Source of the DNA: Porogramme epimiltina
Taxonomy: Eukaryota > Basidiomycota > Agaricomycetes > Polyporales > Polyporaceae
NCBI GenBank assembly: GCA_900155495.1
Contig: FTLJ01000135.1
Coordinates: 27,744-91,743 of the forward strand
Direction: 5' to 3'
DNA length: 64,000 nucleotides
Shown: in pieces, positions 42,180-52,499 of the stretch
How positions within the stretch are numbered: the first letter of the stretch is position 1
Layout: each line of letters begins with the position of its first letter
Notes under the pieces: model-generated
Database searches by the model: none
What the model saw: only the letters and a program-made list of their open reading frames with translations
Told to the model about the DNA's origin: nothing
Made by a program: the position numbers and the translations under genes

Positions 42180-43615
42180 CCCTATGCAATCCCTGCACCT
42201 CCAGTAACCCGCCATCCTCCGTCGGCGAGAGCGACGCGGACCCCCAAGCCTTTGCTATCCGGAACCACCTCCAACAGCGGGCCCGGTGCACCTAGACCTA
42301 GACAGGCATCCTCGCCGTCAACCTCGTCAATCTGGGGGGGGGACGTCTTGTACAGATTTGGCGCCTCCGTTGGCGAGGGGCTGCCGTTATAGCTGGCGCA
42401 GAGTGGCAGATTCGAGCAGCGGGCGACCTCCACGGCCTCGATCGGCGGTTTCTCCATGCCACACGTCTGCGGCGGGATTCGTAGAGGTAGAGCTGAGAAG
42501 GCGGTGAAGACAGCACTGGCAATCACGGCGACGACGCCGTCCGCGACGACACCGACGTGCGACTACTTGGGCTTGTCTCCGAAGTCGGTGTTGCCTCTTC
42601 CGTCGTGACTCTATCGCCCCAGATAGCGCGGTGTGCTGGACATTGGGGTGAGATGGCTCAGCCTGAGCTTGTGGAAACGCGCCCAAAACACACTCACTTG
42701 CAGCACCTCGGCCAGGCCTAGCAGCAGGCTGGTTGTTGTCGTCTTCGGCCTGTATAGGGTGATCGGCGGGGACGAGAGTGGTGGGGCGGGTGGTAGCCTG
42801 TTCAAGAGATTCGCCGCCCCGCGCAGGACGTGGTCACGGTGACGGCCACGACCCAATATGCCTTAGGCCGCCGTACGTCGGAGACCTGCGTTTTGTTGCT
42901 GCAAGAGAGATGAGGCGAACCTCCTAGTCCGGAGAGAGTGCACTCACCACTGTATCCGGGAGGACCAGGAAACCAACTAGACTCCCAACACATGCGTAGC
43001 TTTTAACGCTGCCGACGCACGCTTCCGCCTCAGCCGCATCCCCTCTCCAATATGCCTCCTCATATATCTTCATCTCCACCTCCTCAAGCACAGCGTCTGA
43101 ACGTTCTCGTGCAGCCCGTCGAACGCCTTGCCATGCAAGTCTAGCCCAGTCCCTGCTTCGGCAAAGGTGTCGGAGGGGGGATGATGTGGGCTGGCGCGGG
43201 TAGTGGGACTTCGTCGTATGTTGACGGCTCGCGGTGGTGTGAACGGGGGTGAGGTATGGCCGAGACATGGGGTCAAGTGTCATGACGGACCAAATGGCGA
43301 ATAGGTCTTCCACTATGGTGATCGTCGGCTTGCTGAGCAGGCGCGAAATCCGGATGGCAACTCACTTTATGCATAGTACCTCCACGGCAACTAGTGACCC
43401 GCCCATCTCCATCCACATTCTCTCCTGCTTAGAAGGGACCTGCGCGCAAGCTGGGTGAATGCGCACTGGACGACGTGGCCGCCAATGAGCATGGGGATGT
43501 CTTCAAGAATGTTCCCCGGGTTCTGCTAAGATGCCTTTTGAGCGGAAATCGTCGGTTGGATGTTGGATGCGTCATGCAAGATGGGTGTTAGGGTGAGAAA
43601 TCGCAGTGGTGCCAT
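42180..43615 (-). pseudogene. Minus-strand relic region upstream of F-box gene 10
   Basis: The first exon still begins with an ATG at 43614 (MAPLRFLTLTPILHDASNIQ), collinear with the start of the intact gene at 16143, but the Trp codon of the SWQNP motif is now TAG (about 43530), so translation would stop after some 30 codons. Beyond it are NPGNIL, ML-IGGHVVQCAFTQLA, then VLEEVEMKIYEEAYWRGDAA and CVGSLVGFLVLPDTVV (42950-43080), SLLLGLAEVLQVSVFWAR (42680-42750) and a C-terminal part AVFTAFSALPLRIPP ... GDACLGLG-like ... ALADGGWRVTGGAGIA ending at 42182. The inner exons remain unidentified; they are better preserved here than elsewhere. Confidence 0.65.
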
Positions 43616-44078
43616 GATGTGGGCTGAAGGAAGGATTCCGAGCTGGGTGTGCGCGTCGCTCCCGACTCCCGACTCCCGAGAGCCCGTCCGGACGCGCCCG
43701 CGGCTTTGATACGCGGACCCAAGCCCCACGCCATTGTCAATAAACACGTCTGACTTTCCCCCTATTCCATGAACCTGTCATCACGTTTCTACATAACAGT
43801 CACCACAGTCCCAACACCACGTACTCCTCGTGCTTACTACGTCCTCAAAGCCCGGCCGGGAGGCTGCCTCCATCGCGAGCCGCTGACAACTCCGTCATCG
43901 GTGCCAGCAGAAACTTCCTTCCCTGAACATCGGCAACACACCGGTAGCTCATCATCGGTCGTCCTTGAGCACACGGATCCTCGGTACAGCTCTAGGTGAG
44001 CTTCTGAATTTTGTTTAGACAGGAGCGACACGGTTGACCATAGTACTGACAGCGACCTATCCCGAGGTGTCAAAGCAG
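43616..44078. promoter_or_regulatory. Divergent-promoter relic and leader of F-box gene 10
   Basis: GC-rich block with TTTGATACGCGG (43703-43715), equivalent to the TTTACTTATACGCGG box at 16190-16205, followed by the common F-box leader and an intron (donor CTAGGTGAGC near 43995, branch TTGACC, acceptor CCGAG, normally TTAG). Confidence 0.5.
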
Positions 44079-45671
44079 ATGCTGCGCCCGCCGCAGGCGG
44101 TACGCCGCACTCCGGAAGCCCCCCTTAGCAGGAGTCAGGGCATTGACTCTCTACCGGACGAGTTGCTGTCCGAGATATTCAGGGTTGTATATTCTAGTCG
44201 TTACTACTATATCGTTCCGCAAGAATGGTGCCTTCTTTTGGGGGTGTGTCGCCGATGGCTAACCGTCGGTCGAGCATCTGCCTTCCTCTGGTGCGACATC
44301 GTGATCACACGGAAGCTGAACAGGTCGTTCATTACAGCAAGCCTGAAGTACTCCAAAAACGCCCTCCTCACGATCGAGTTTCATGAAACGGTGGTCCGTT
44401 TTGCCGAAATCCTTCCCCTACTTTCCCCCCACATACACAGGATACGAAGCTTCAAAATCTACGATGGATCAGAAACTGCCGATGACACCGCCCTGGTCAC
44501 CTTCCTAAGCTATCCCTTCCCTTCCATGGAAACATTAGAGGAACGCTCTCAGCCTGCCCAGAATCCCTTGATATGGCAGCCGGACGCTTCCAGCTATCCC
44601 CGTCTTCGCAACCTCACCCTAGAAGGACCTATCTCGATCAAAGTGGCCCTCACCGCTGTATTCCCTGCCCTTAGAAAACTTGTACTCCGGTACTGCAACA
44701 ACCCATCGTTTACATTCCGATCGTTCACGCAATTCCTATCTCGTCACCCATACCTCGAGGAACTCAAACTCTTCCAGTATGATCTTGCTTTGGACGGCCC
44801 ACTCGCTAACCTTACATTCCCACCCACAATCCGATCCTTTACGCTCGTCAGTGGTAGCACGAGTTACATGAAGGACTTCCTGTCTTCCTTCACGCACATC
44901 TCGGTGCACGTTTCCCTCTACATCGCACGCCACTACGAGGCAGAAGAAACGGGGATTGTTCCAAATAGCATCATATCTGCCGCACACATGCTCCCGGACC
45001 GGCCCGGGCACTATTTCCATGCACTCTCCCTCGTAACCGCCATCGAAATCAAAGGCAGGGTCGAAGCGTCCTGGCGCTTCGTCGGGCGGGCGCTCCCTGG
45101 CGATGCCGACTCGCTCGTCGTGTTCGAAATCTACTGCCCTTGGTGGCCCGACTGCTTTTCGGCCCCCCGACAACTCGTCGACGTCGTGAAGATTTTCAGC
45201 GGCGCACCCGTCACGGACATCCGCCTCACGGGCAACATCGTTGGGGAGGTCCCCAAGGCGGAGTGGATCGTGCTCTTCAACGCGTTCCCGCTACTCGAGC
45301 ACGTCGCCATCGAGGAAGTCGTGCTCGAGCACGACGAGGACGTGGGTGACGCCCGCGAAGGGCTCTTCGAGGCGCTTTTGGAGCATCCACCCGACGGCGG
45401 GCCGCGCTGGCCTCGCCTCAGACGGTTCACGCTCGTATGCCAGGACTGCACGGTGCTCTTTACTAGCCTCCTGCCACGCGCCCTGCAGGTGCGCGCGGAG
45501 CAAGGTGCAAAGGTGGAACAACTACGTCTTTTTGCAGAACGCACACCATCGGAACTGGATGAAGACGAAGAGTCCGAAGTGATGGACGAGTTGGTTCCGT
45601 GGTTTGAGGAAGCGACATGGAAGAAGTTTGTGGATGACGCTCGCCTGGACCTCGTGCTTACGTACACGTAG
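44079..45671 (+). CDS. F-box protein, array gene 10
   Basis: 530 aa from the ATG at 44079, which directly follows CAAAGCAG as in genes 2 to 4; an in-frame start at 44034 is possible because the leader intron acceptor is altered (GAG). F-box at residues about 24-82 (IDSLPDELLSEIFRVV, then an insert YSSRYYYIVPQ, WCLLLGVCRRWLTVGRAS), the most diverged F-box of the group. Body: LIWQPDASSYPRLRNLTLEG, SIKVALTAVFPALRKLVL, LEHVAIEEVVLEHDEDVGDA, LPRALQVRAEQGAKVEQLRL; an acidic run DEDEESE before the end; tail DDARLDLVLTYT. Presumed SCF substrate receptor. Confidence 0.85.
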   Translation: MLRPPQAVRRTPEAPLSRSQGIDSLPDELLSEIFRVVYSSRYYYIVPQEWCLLLGVCRRWLTVGRASAFLWCDIVITRKLNRSFITASLKYSKNALLTIEFHETVVRFAEILPLLSPHIHRIRSFKIYDGSETADDTALVTFLSYPFPSMETLEERSQPAQNPLIWQPDASSYPRLRNLTLEGPISIKVALTAVFPALRKLVLRYCNNPSFTFRSFTQFLSRHPYLEELKLFQYDLALDGPLANLTFPPTIRSFTLVSGSTSYMKDFLSSFTHISVHVSLYIARHYEAEETGIVPNSIISAAHMLPDRPGHYFHALSLVTAIEIKGRVEASWRFVGRALPGDADSLVVFEIYCPWWPDCFSAPRQLVDVVKIFSGAPVTDIRLTGNIVGEVPKAEWIVLFNAFPLLEHVAIEEVVLEHDEDVGDAREGLFEALLEHPPDGGPRWPRLRRFTLVCQDCTVLFTSLLPRALQVRAEQGAKVEQLRLFAERTPSELDEDEESEVMDELVPWFEEATWKKFVDDARLDLVLTYT

Positions 45672-46204
45672 TCAAGCCGCTATGTTACGTTCACCTATCC
45701 GTACTCACTTTGTTGAGATGTTTGCCAATCGGATGTTCGATGCCTCGCACTTTGCGTGTAAAAATGTGGGAGATCATCGCCGTGGTTTCGTGAGATGTAG
45801 AAGTGCATCAGTAGCGTGACTCGGTGTTTGGGGCTGGATGCGCGAATCGTGCTAACCTGAAATCTCCGGACACTTTTGCCGCTAGCTACCGGCACCCCAT
45901 GTACTCTACCGTCGAACTTCACGTCCAGGACCTCATCTCTCCCTGCTCTTGTCAACGCGACCACCTGGACTTCATGGGGACAGAGTGGTGTCGGAAGACT
46001 TTTGTTAGGATTGTGAGGCACCATTTGGGTCCCGTTGGGAGCGATCCTCGTGCTACCCTTCCATTCAAGCGGAGTACGTTGCAAGATGGGGGTGACAGAG
46101 CGTTACATTCGTATACCGACACAAAGCCAGGAGCTACGCGGGAAGTACAGTGGTCGATTAATATCAATTTCGTTCTGCATGCGTAGTACGCATATGTGCT
46201 ATCC

Positions 46205-46860
46205 CGCCTCCAGGAGCGTTCCTTCACGCTGAGGACGCAGGCGGCTGCTCGAACCGCTCAGCATGCAGCTGCGGTGCTACCCCATGTTGCCCCCGCACCT
46301 CCTCCCGCAACCCACCAACCTCCGTCGGGGAAAGTGACGCAGGGTCCGACGCCACGCTCCGCGGGAACGCCTCCGAGAGCGGCACTGGCGAATGCACGCC
46401 CGGGAACGTGCACACGAACAGGCGCAGCAGCGAGTGCAAGGTTCTCGGGGCCGGCACCGAGACCAGGACCGTCGTCGACCTGGGCTGTCGAGATCTCCGT
46501 GAGGTGAACGTCCTGTATAAGCTGGGCAGCTCCGCGGACGATGTGCTGACGTCATCGCTAGCCCCGCCGCCGAGGGGCACTTTCGAGCTTCGAGCTTCGA
46601 GCGACCTCTATGACGTCGATCGGCCATTTCTCCATGTTTCGCGCCACGCGTCCGCGTCGGTTGCGGTGGGACTTGTGGAGGTAGAAGGCGATGAAGATGA
46701 CGCCGGTGGCCACAGTGACATGGCCTACGACGCGACGATGCGCGACTTCATGGCCTAGTTTCCGGAGTTGCCGCCTCCGTTGTTCCTGACTTGCCCTTAT
46801 TGCTAGGTCGGGTCTCTCTGATAGTTGTGCTCGAAACTGGGCAGTATTCGTCAGTATCAT
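46205..46860 (-). pseudogene. Relic of the unidentified minus-strand gene, C-terminal part only
   Basis: Corresponds to 38190-38650 and 42180-42530. HVTVATGVIFIAFYLHKSHR (near 46680-46740) aligns with AVFTAFSTLPLRIPPR, followed by MEKWPIDVIEVARSSKLES and LYRTFTSRR. The hydrophobic VTVATGVIFIAFYL is the best-kept segment and could be a membrane span. The upstream (N-terminal) part of the relic is missing, and no F-box gene follows within 14 kb. Confidence 0.55.
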
Positions 46861-47729
46861 TGCTATGCTTTCGTCGACAGACCAGGCACCTACATTGAGG
46901 CCAGAAGTAAGGATATCCCACCAACGCTAGGGCTTCAAGGTATCAGGAATGATGCTAATAAGAACAAATACCAGCAGGCTCACTTAGCATAATCGTCGCT
47001 TTTCCCAAGCGAACTGGACCAGCTTGTCGCGGACTTCCCGGTCAGCTGAGGCAGTAGCCGTAAACAGGAACCATGCTGCATCGCGGGTGGTCGCTGGTCA
47101 GGCCGTGTACGCCATGAGTGTCATGACAACTCACCGACGCCGGCTTAGTGCTCGTTTGTGAAGACCGCGTATCTCTAGGGAGACATTGGCCATATAAGGG
47201 CGTCATTGACGTGCGGAACAGTGCAAGCAGTGGTACATACTGGCCAACACCCGCGTGCTTCATGAAGATCTTGACGTCGGATGCATGGTGATCGCGAGGT
47301 CCTCCCTCATCATATACACCGACCGCGTGGGGATGATCAACAAGCTCGTCACGGTTGCGGCATTGGGCACGGTTTGACCGGCTCATACAAGAGTACGGTG
47401 TGCCGCCAACGCGAATCATGCTACTCCAACCGAAGGCTGCCTGTTCGTTAAGTTAGCATACGTCTCAGCGGGACAAAGACAGACAAGGGTATCCCCGGTG
47501 GGGAAAAGCTTTGTGCGATAGCATGAACGTGAATGGCGGCGGAGAATATAAGCGCCCAAAAGAGAGAACTGGCAATCGAAGAGAGGGCCCATGTAGATAT
47601 GAGGATATCGCCAAGGGTAGGGGTTCACCAACAGCGGGGAGAGGGGGAGGGTAGTTCGCATACATAACTCGGAGGTTCTTCAACGGACCGTAGATAGAGG
47701 GTAATAACTCACATTAATGCTCCAGCTTT
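46861..47729. other. Intergenic, nothing recognised
   Basis: Several open frames of 70-125 codons on the minus strand; none could be assigned to a family. Confidence 0.45.
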
Positions 47730-48350
47730 TTCGATCTCCTACCCATTACGTTTGGGTGTTCGGATGGACTTCCGATGGATGGATGGCTGGCTAAGGTTTG
47801 AAATACGACCTATACATAGCCAAGTCAGTTTTGTGCGAAGGTGTAATCGGGCCGCTTGTGATAAGAGGCTTCGAAAGCGCACGACGGGAATGGTGACGAA
47901 GTGATAGATTGATCCTTCGCTGTACGAGTTTAGATGAAGGAAGACTCACAAAGTCGGCTATTTTTGAAGGTCTCCCTAGCGTTGGTGGCATGGAATTGAC
48001 TTCGTATTGGGAGACGACTACCTCCCGAGTTGCAGATTGTCTTATATGCTTCAAGCTATAACCCGCGCGTTGAGCGAAGAGAACTAGGGCGTATTCAGGA
48101 GTACTACCTATTGGATTGACGCCATTTGCGGCGGCGGGTAGATCACAAGATGCGTCACCACACTCACAGCTGGAGCACACAAGCAGCGGGCGAGGAAAGG
48201 GGGAGGGGTATTCGGGAGATAATGGCAGCAGGGAACAGGATGAAGGGGCTATTGAGCGCCCGAAACAACCGCGGGATTCCGAGGACACAGTCGGCTTACC
48301 AAGACGCTTCCGAAACAGCGCGCCCTCGCCGGGCTGCCCTCCCGAACATC
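47730..48350 (-). pseudogene. Unidentified minus-strand block, copy 1 (repeated at 62.8 kb)
   Basis: Similar along its length to 62800-63380. An open stretch of about 150 codons encodes CSSCECGDASCDLPAA, NPIGSTPEYALVLFAQ, HIRQSATREVVVSQYEVN and, after a possible intron near 47950, a basic tail. There is no good ATG at the 5' end. The two copies share coding phrases (GD-SCD-PA, NPI) but also differ by frameshifts, so at least one is dead. Family not recognised. Confidence 0.5.
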
Positions 48351-48941
48351 TTTTCGGTTGACGTATCTCGCTCTCTCAATTGTCCGCCTCTATCACAGTT
48401 TTCATTCGTACAAACATCCAATACCGGTCAACCCCATTACATGTCTGAGGAAGCAATGACTCGTGCTACCTTTCTACACTTTCTCTTTAAATAACCTCGG
48501 ACTAGTCACAGCGTGCAATTTCGACACTCTTCAGCCTCGACTCCGGAAGCCGCAAAATTACCCTTCTCCTTCTCGAGCACCGAGCTTCTCATACACATCT
48601 ATGATCTCCACGGAGTCCAACTACCCATCTGAGACGTGCTATATCCAGTTGACGCTGCACAACCTCGACGAAGCATCCCCGTGGACAAGTCATCAACGCA
48701 TCGCCGAGTACCGAATCGCATCGAAGATGGGGTATAACGGTGTCGCAAGAGGATGTTGTAGAAGGTCTGTTGTTCAGGGAGCCGGGGTGTCAGGAATGGT
48801 TGCCGAAGGATCTAAAGTGCTACTTTCGGTACGCTGCACCAAATCTTCTTCCGCGACCTTCGCGCCCATACCGAACTGTTCAAGGGAGACTATGTTGGGA
48901 ATCGGAAGATAGTGGAGGTAAGATTCGGGTGCTGGCATATG
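48351..48941. other. Intergenic; possible short plus-strand ORF
   Basis: An ATG at 48601 opens a stretch (MISTESNYPSETCYIQLTLH) that, if a short internal segment near 48733 were spliced or frameshifted, would join VVEGLLFREPGCQEWLPKDL and run to 48952. Codon use looks coding-like, but no family is recognised and a splice pair of normal length is not visible. Confidence 0.3.
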
Positions 48942-50663
48942 TCAAGCTGTAAAAAGCTTACGTTTCCCTGAGGCTTCCTCTTGCCCCTTCAACTCTTCCA
49001 TCTCGATGCAGTCACCCGAAGACGTACGGCTCTGTGACCCAGATACTGTTCCGTCGCCTACAACGGTTCTCTCCCGATCTTGTAGGGAAGCCCTGTCTCC
49101 TTCGAATGGAGAAACTGACGTCTGTCGCGATCCAGAAAGCCCGGATCCAGATGCGCTAAAGCTTGAAGGTGAGCTCGATCCATCAAATTTCAGAGCGGCG
49201 AGCTGAGGAGCGCCGCTCAATGGTGGTAGCTGTATGCATTGGTCAACAGGCCGCCCCGTCAGAGGTAAATCCGTGGATTCCGGGCGTTTCGTCGGTGTGT
49301 TCGAACCGTCCTCCTCAAATTCGCCGTTTTGGGCCTTGTCCCACCACCGCTGTTCGTCGGGGCGGAGGTTACCCGGGAAGAAGATCGGTAAGAGGGCCCT
49401 CCCAACCCCCTTCTCCACCCTCTCTGCTTTCTTCAGGGTATCCATAACTTTCTTTTCATTGATCGGTTTCCTGCTATCTTCCGTTACCAGGTCGAATCCA
49501 TGCGCTGCCGGAGTACGCCTCGCCCCGGCGGCGAGCACGTTCTGGCCCATCCCGAGCGCGCCGATGGAGAACAGATACCACGCGCCACCGTCAAGCCCCT
49601 GCACGGTGAGGAGGAAGAGCACCCACAGCACACACGACACAAGCGTTGCGCACAGCGTGAAGTGGCACGGCTCTGTCCGCCCCCCAGCAAGGTCCTCTAG
49701 GCGCAGCCCACCCTCAGCGACGAAGACCATCGCGACGGGCGAGCCATTCCCCTTCGTGAGGCAGCTCACTTCACGCTTGCCCTCCTGCACGTTGCGCGCC
49801 CTGTACTTCTCCCGGCGGAGCTGCGGGAGGGCCGTCCAGCCGAGGGTGAGGAGGTTGCCCATGGCCGTGACGAAGAAAACGACCCAGTTCTCGCTGACGG
49901 CCCACGGGATAGCTGCGACGCCGAGTTGCACAACAATCACCAACGCGCCGATCCAGTACACCCAGTCGCACTCGGGGCTCCCCATCGACCGGTCCCTGTC
50001 AACCTCGCCCTTGGCGATGTGATAGAACGCGATAGTGAGGCCGCCGCGCGGATTCTCGTGGTCTCCGCCCTTGGGCAGGAGGCGGTTGGGCACCCAGGAC
50101 CTAATCGTGCGTGCGTACCAGGACATGGCATTGGTGAATGTCGATGGACCCTCTGGAGGGGGTTGGCCTCCGCTCTCGCCCGCCAGGACGTGTTCTTCGG
50201 GCGGCTTCTCCTGGCCTCCGCTCTCCTTGCCTGCTGGGGCGGGTCGTTCAGGCGTCTTTTCGTGATCTTCACTCTTCTTGTGCGCTAGAGTATGTTCTTC
50301 GTCGCGCAGGAGGCGGCTCAGCACCCAGGACATATTTGTGCGCGCGTAACCGGTCTTTGCATTGATGAATGTCGATGGACCCTCCGGAGGGGGGTGTAGC
50401 CGGCCGTCGCCGAGCGCTGCGGTGAGCGTGGAGAGGGAGTAGGAGACCCAACCGAAGGAGAAGGCGACGGGCGCTATGGGGAGTGGGCCGGCGCCGGCGA
50501 GCTGGGCGACGCCGCGTTGGACGATGTCGCCGCCGACGATCATGAGGATGGAGAGGACGTCTTTGGGGTTTTCCCACTGTGTGCGCATTGTAACTATGAC
50601 TGGAGAGAGTGCTGCGGTGGGAGAGGAAGCGAAGTCAGTAAAGGGAGAGGGAATCGGTGGCAT
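48942..50663 (-). CDS. Multi-pass membrane protein family, paralogue 5 (internal duplication)
   Basis: Long form, 573 aa from the ATG at 50663 (MPPIPSPFTDF). In-frame ATGs also occur at 50723 and 50588; a TATATTATATA box at about 50737-50750 would place transcription start near 50715, downstream of 50723, which favours 50663. Landmarks: WENPKDVLSILMIVGGDIVQ, PVAFSFGWVSYSLSTL, INAKTGYARTNMSWVLSRLL, LTIAFYHIAK, CDWVYWIGALVIVVQLGVA, REVSCLTKGNGSPVAMVFV, LRLEDLAGGR, GGAWYLFSIGALGMGQNVL, LLPIFFPGNLRPDEQRWW, then a Ser-rich tail of about 120 residues. Unusual: a 77-residue segment is duplicated in tandem (PPPEGPSTFINAKTGYARTN and PPPEGPSTFTNAMSWYART), the second copy degenerate, joined by an acidic linker with its own short repeats (ESGGQ). 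Function unknown. Confidence 0.85.
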   Translation of the reverse strand: MPPIPSPFTDFASSPTAALSPVIVTMRTQWENPKDVLSILMIVGGDIVQRGVAQLAGAGPLPIAPVAFSFGWVSYSLSTLTAALGDGRLHPPPEGPSTFINAKTGYARTNMSWVLSRLLRDEEHTLAHKKSEDHEKTPERPAPAGKESGGQEKPPEEHVLAGESGGQPPPEGPSTFTNAMSWYARTIRSWVPNRLLPKGGDHENPRGGLTIAFYHIAKGEVDRDRSMGSPECDWVYWIGALVIVVQLGVAAIPWAVSENWVVFFVTAMGNLLTLGWTALPQLRREKYRARNVQEGKREVSCLTKGNGSPVAMVFVAEGGLRLEDLAGGRTEPCHFTLCATLVSCVLWVLFLLTVQGLDGGAWYLFSIGALGMGQNVLAAGARRTPAAHGFDLVTEDSRKPINEKKVMDTLKKAERVEKGVGRALLPIFFPGNLRPDEQRWWDKAQNGEFEEDGSNTPTKRPESTDLPLTGRPVDQCIQLPPLSGAPQLAALKFDGSSSPSSFSASGSGLSGSRQTSVSPFEGDRASLQDRERTVVGDGTVSGSQSRTSSGDCIEMEELKGQEEASGKRKLFTA

Positions 50664-50734
50664 CGCGGCAGTTGGGGGTACCGTATGCCGGAGGAGTCGA
50701 GGGGCTGCCTTCAGTGCTATCATAGTAGCTAGCG

Positions 50735-50752
50735 GTATATAATATATGCTAC
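50735..50752 (-). promoter_or_regulatory. TATA box of membrane paralogue 5
   Basis: ATATATTATATACC on the minus strand, a strong TATA element about 75-85 nt upstream of the ATG at 50663. Confidence 0.5.
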
Positions 50753-50777
50753 GTGCACTTGCAGCGTGGCGGTCCAC

Positions 50778-51780
50778 AGGCCACAGAAGATACTAGGGTT
50801 CCTCATTCCCGCTGAGGCGCGACACAGTATGGCCGTTCCCGCACTGGTCTGCGTCAGCGATTGCCATTTGTGGGTGATTCCCGCATTGACTTATATCAGC
50901 ATTAGTCGCGCGGTGGCACTACAGCTACGGTTGAACGTTAACTCTAACGTTCACCAAGCTTAAATTCTCATCACTTCTATTTCAACACCCTGGTCTCCTC
51001 AATTTTGGAACGCCCCATCTTGAAACACTCTGAACAATGACAATCAAGCTTTCAAAAACTTGACCTTCATGAAATCTCTTGCTCGTTCCTCCGGCGTCTG
51101 GTCACACGAACGATACTTTGGTGAGCCCAGACCCACGTCTGCCGTCTAAATGTATGTGCCATGCCTTATTCAAGGTCAGGGCCGAAGATCCAGCGCTTCA
51201 AATAGCTTCACAAGCGGACCAGCAGCTCATCCTCAGAGACGGTAGTTTTCCCCCTTGTCTTTATCATGATGAGGTGAGGAATTTCATGCGCGAACCGCTT
51301 GTCTTGAAGGTACCAGTTTGATCCATCTAACGATACAACTTAGGGTCTCTACTGTGTGTAGTTGCTTGTGCTACAGGCTAGGTGCACGCGTGTGCGATCC
51401 ATGAGGGCGTCATCGTCTCCCCGACCCATCGGAAGAAGCAGGATGTTCACGCCCAGACTCTCCACAAAGGTGAGCGCGACTAGAATTGAGCCACATTCGC
51501 GGCTAAGGTCCGGCATCCGCTTGTACAGCCCCTGCAATAGCACAATCAAAGACCAGTCTGATCGGAGCTCCCGTTCCCGAAAGCTCCTCTACACGACCGG
51601 CCTCCCTCTGCATGTCGACCTCCTGCTGGAGAGAGAGAGACTCCTCCTACTCTACCTCCTTTTGCGCGAATACGCCAAGCGCGCGGCGAAGAGGTCAAGG
51701 ATACTCGAACCAAGGACGGACTGAATGGACACAGCCGCGTTGGACGCGGCGCTGGCGAGAGTCAGGGAGTAAGTCCTCCC
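50778..51780. other. Intergenic, nothing recognised
   Basis: Plus-strand open frames at 51079-51321 and 51362-51724 have no recognisable domain. The second ends in a Leu/Arg-rich stretch (HVDLLLERERLLLLYLLL) that could be chance. Confidence 0.4.
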
Positions 51781-52440
51781 CCTCCCTCCCCCCTTCTCCC
51801 CTCCCGCTTCATAGATGAGCAGAGCGCGCGCGGTAGCACCCAGGTAAATGCGATGCTGGGCCAAAGTCAGGGTGACACGATAGCGCCGTAAAGCACGCGC
51901 ATCAACTCCCTCTTCGCAAGCGTGCGGATTGTCCTCGTCAGCGTGCCGTGGCATTGGGCGGTTGCACTCAACCTCGTGCTCTTCGCGACGTGCGACATCG
52001 CGTGCGTCCTCCACCTCGTCCAGCCCCTGGGAGGTCGGGGGTACGGACCACGCGTAGGCCGAGTGGATCGCGGACGCGTTGAAATGGTATCTGGCACGTG
52101 TGTCCCGCAACGTGGTGCGACCTCTACCCGCACCTACGGCAGACACCGAGGCGGGCGCGCAACCGCAGCGCGCTTGTGCAAAAGGAAAAGGCGCAGTACG
52201 ATTGGGCGTGGTCCACGATGCGGCCGCGGGGCGTGCATGCGTCGTGCGGGCCGAGCCTTGCTCGGAGACCTGCAGGCTATGTTCTGGGGCCAGAACCGAT
52301 GGGCACGCTCCGGTCACTCCATGTTTAACCATCGTGAGAAGTATCATTCACGAATGAGAACTAGGCCATACATGTCTTTTAGCGTGCCTGGCCTGGTTCT
52401 CTCTGGCTTCTCAGGACTCCATCGATCTTGCGATGGGATA
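51780..52440 (-). pseudogene. Relic Y, copy 1 (unidentified), upstream of DUF4139 gene A
   Basis: Minus-strand segment repeated before each of the three DUF4139 genes. Recurring pieces are a CACGTGTG...CGGGCG block, EDARDVARREEHEVE and MPRHADEDN here, equivalent to EGARDVACVLWRKAHELE and MSRHAYEDE in copy 3, and VVKH-type ends near 52330. Frames differ between copies and none has a full open reading frame. Family not recognised. Confidence 0.5.
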
Positions 52441-52499
52441 CTACCTAGCGCACGCCTTAGAACATATCATTTCTCACATTCATAGAATCTGACATACGT

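Noticed and set aside
16609..45671. CRISPR-like or transposon terminal-repeat origin of the recurrent spacers
   Set aside because: The repeats are long, coding-derived and collinear with genes; no terminal repeats, target duplications or transposase fragments were recognised.
50664..50777. N-terminal extension of membrane paralogue 5 beginning at a GTG
   Set aside because: A GTG start is not expected in a fungal nuclear gene and a TATA box lies inside the extension.
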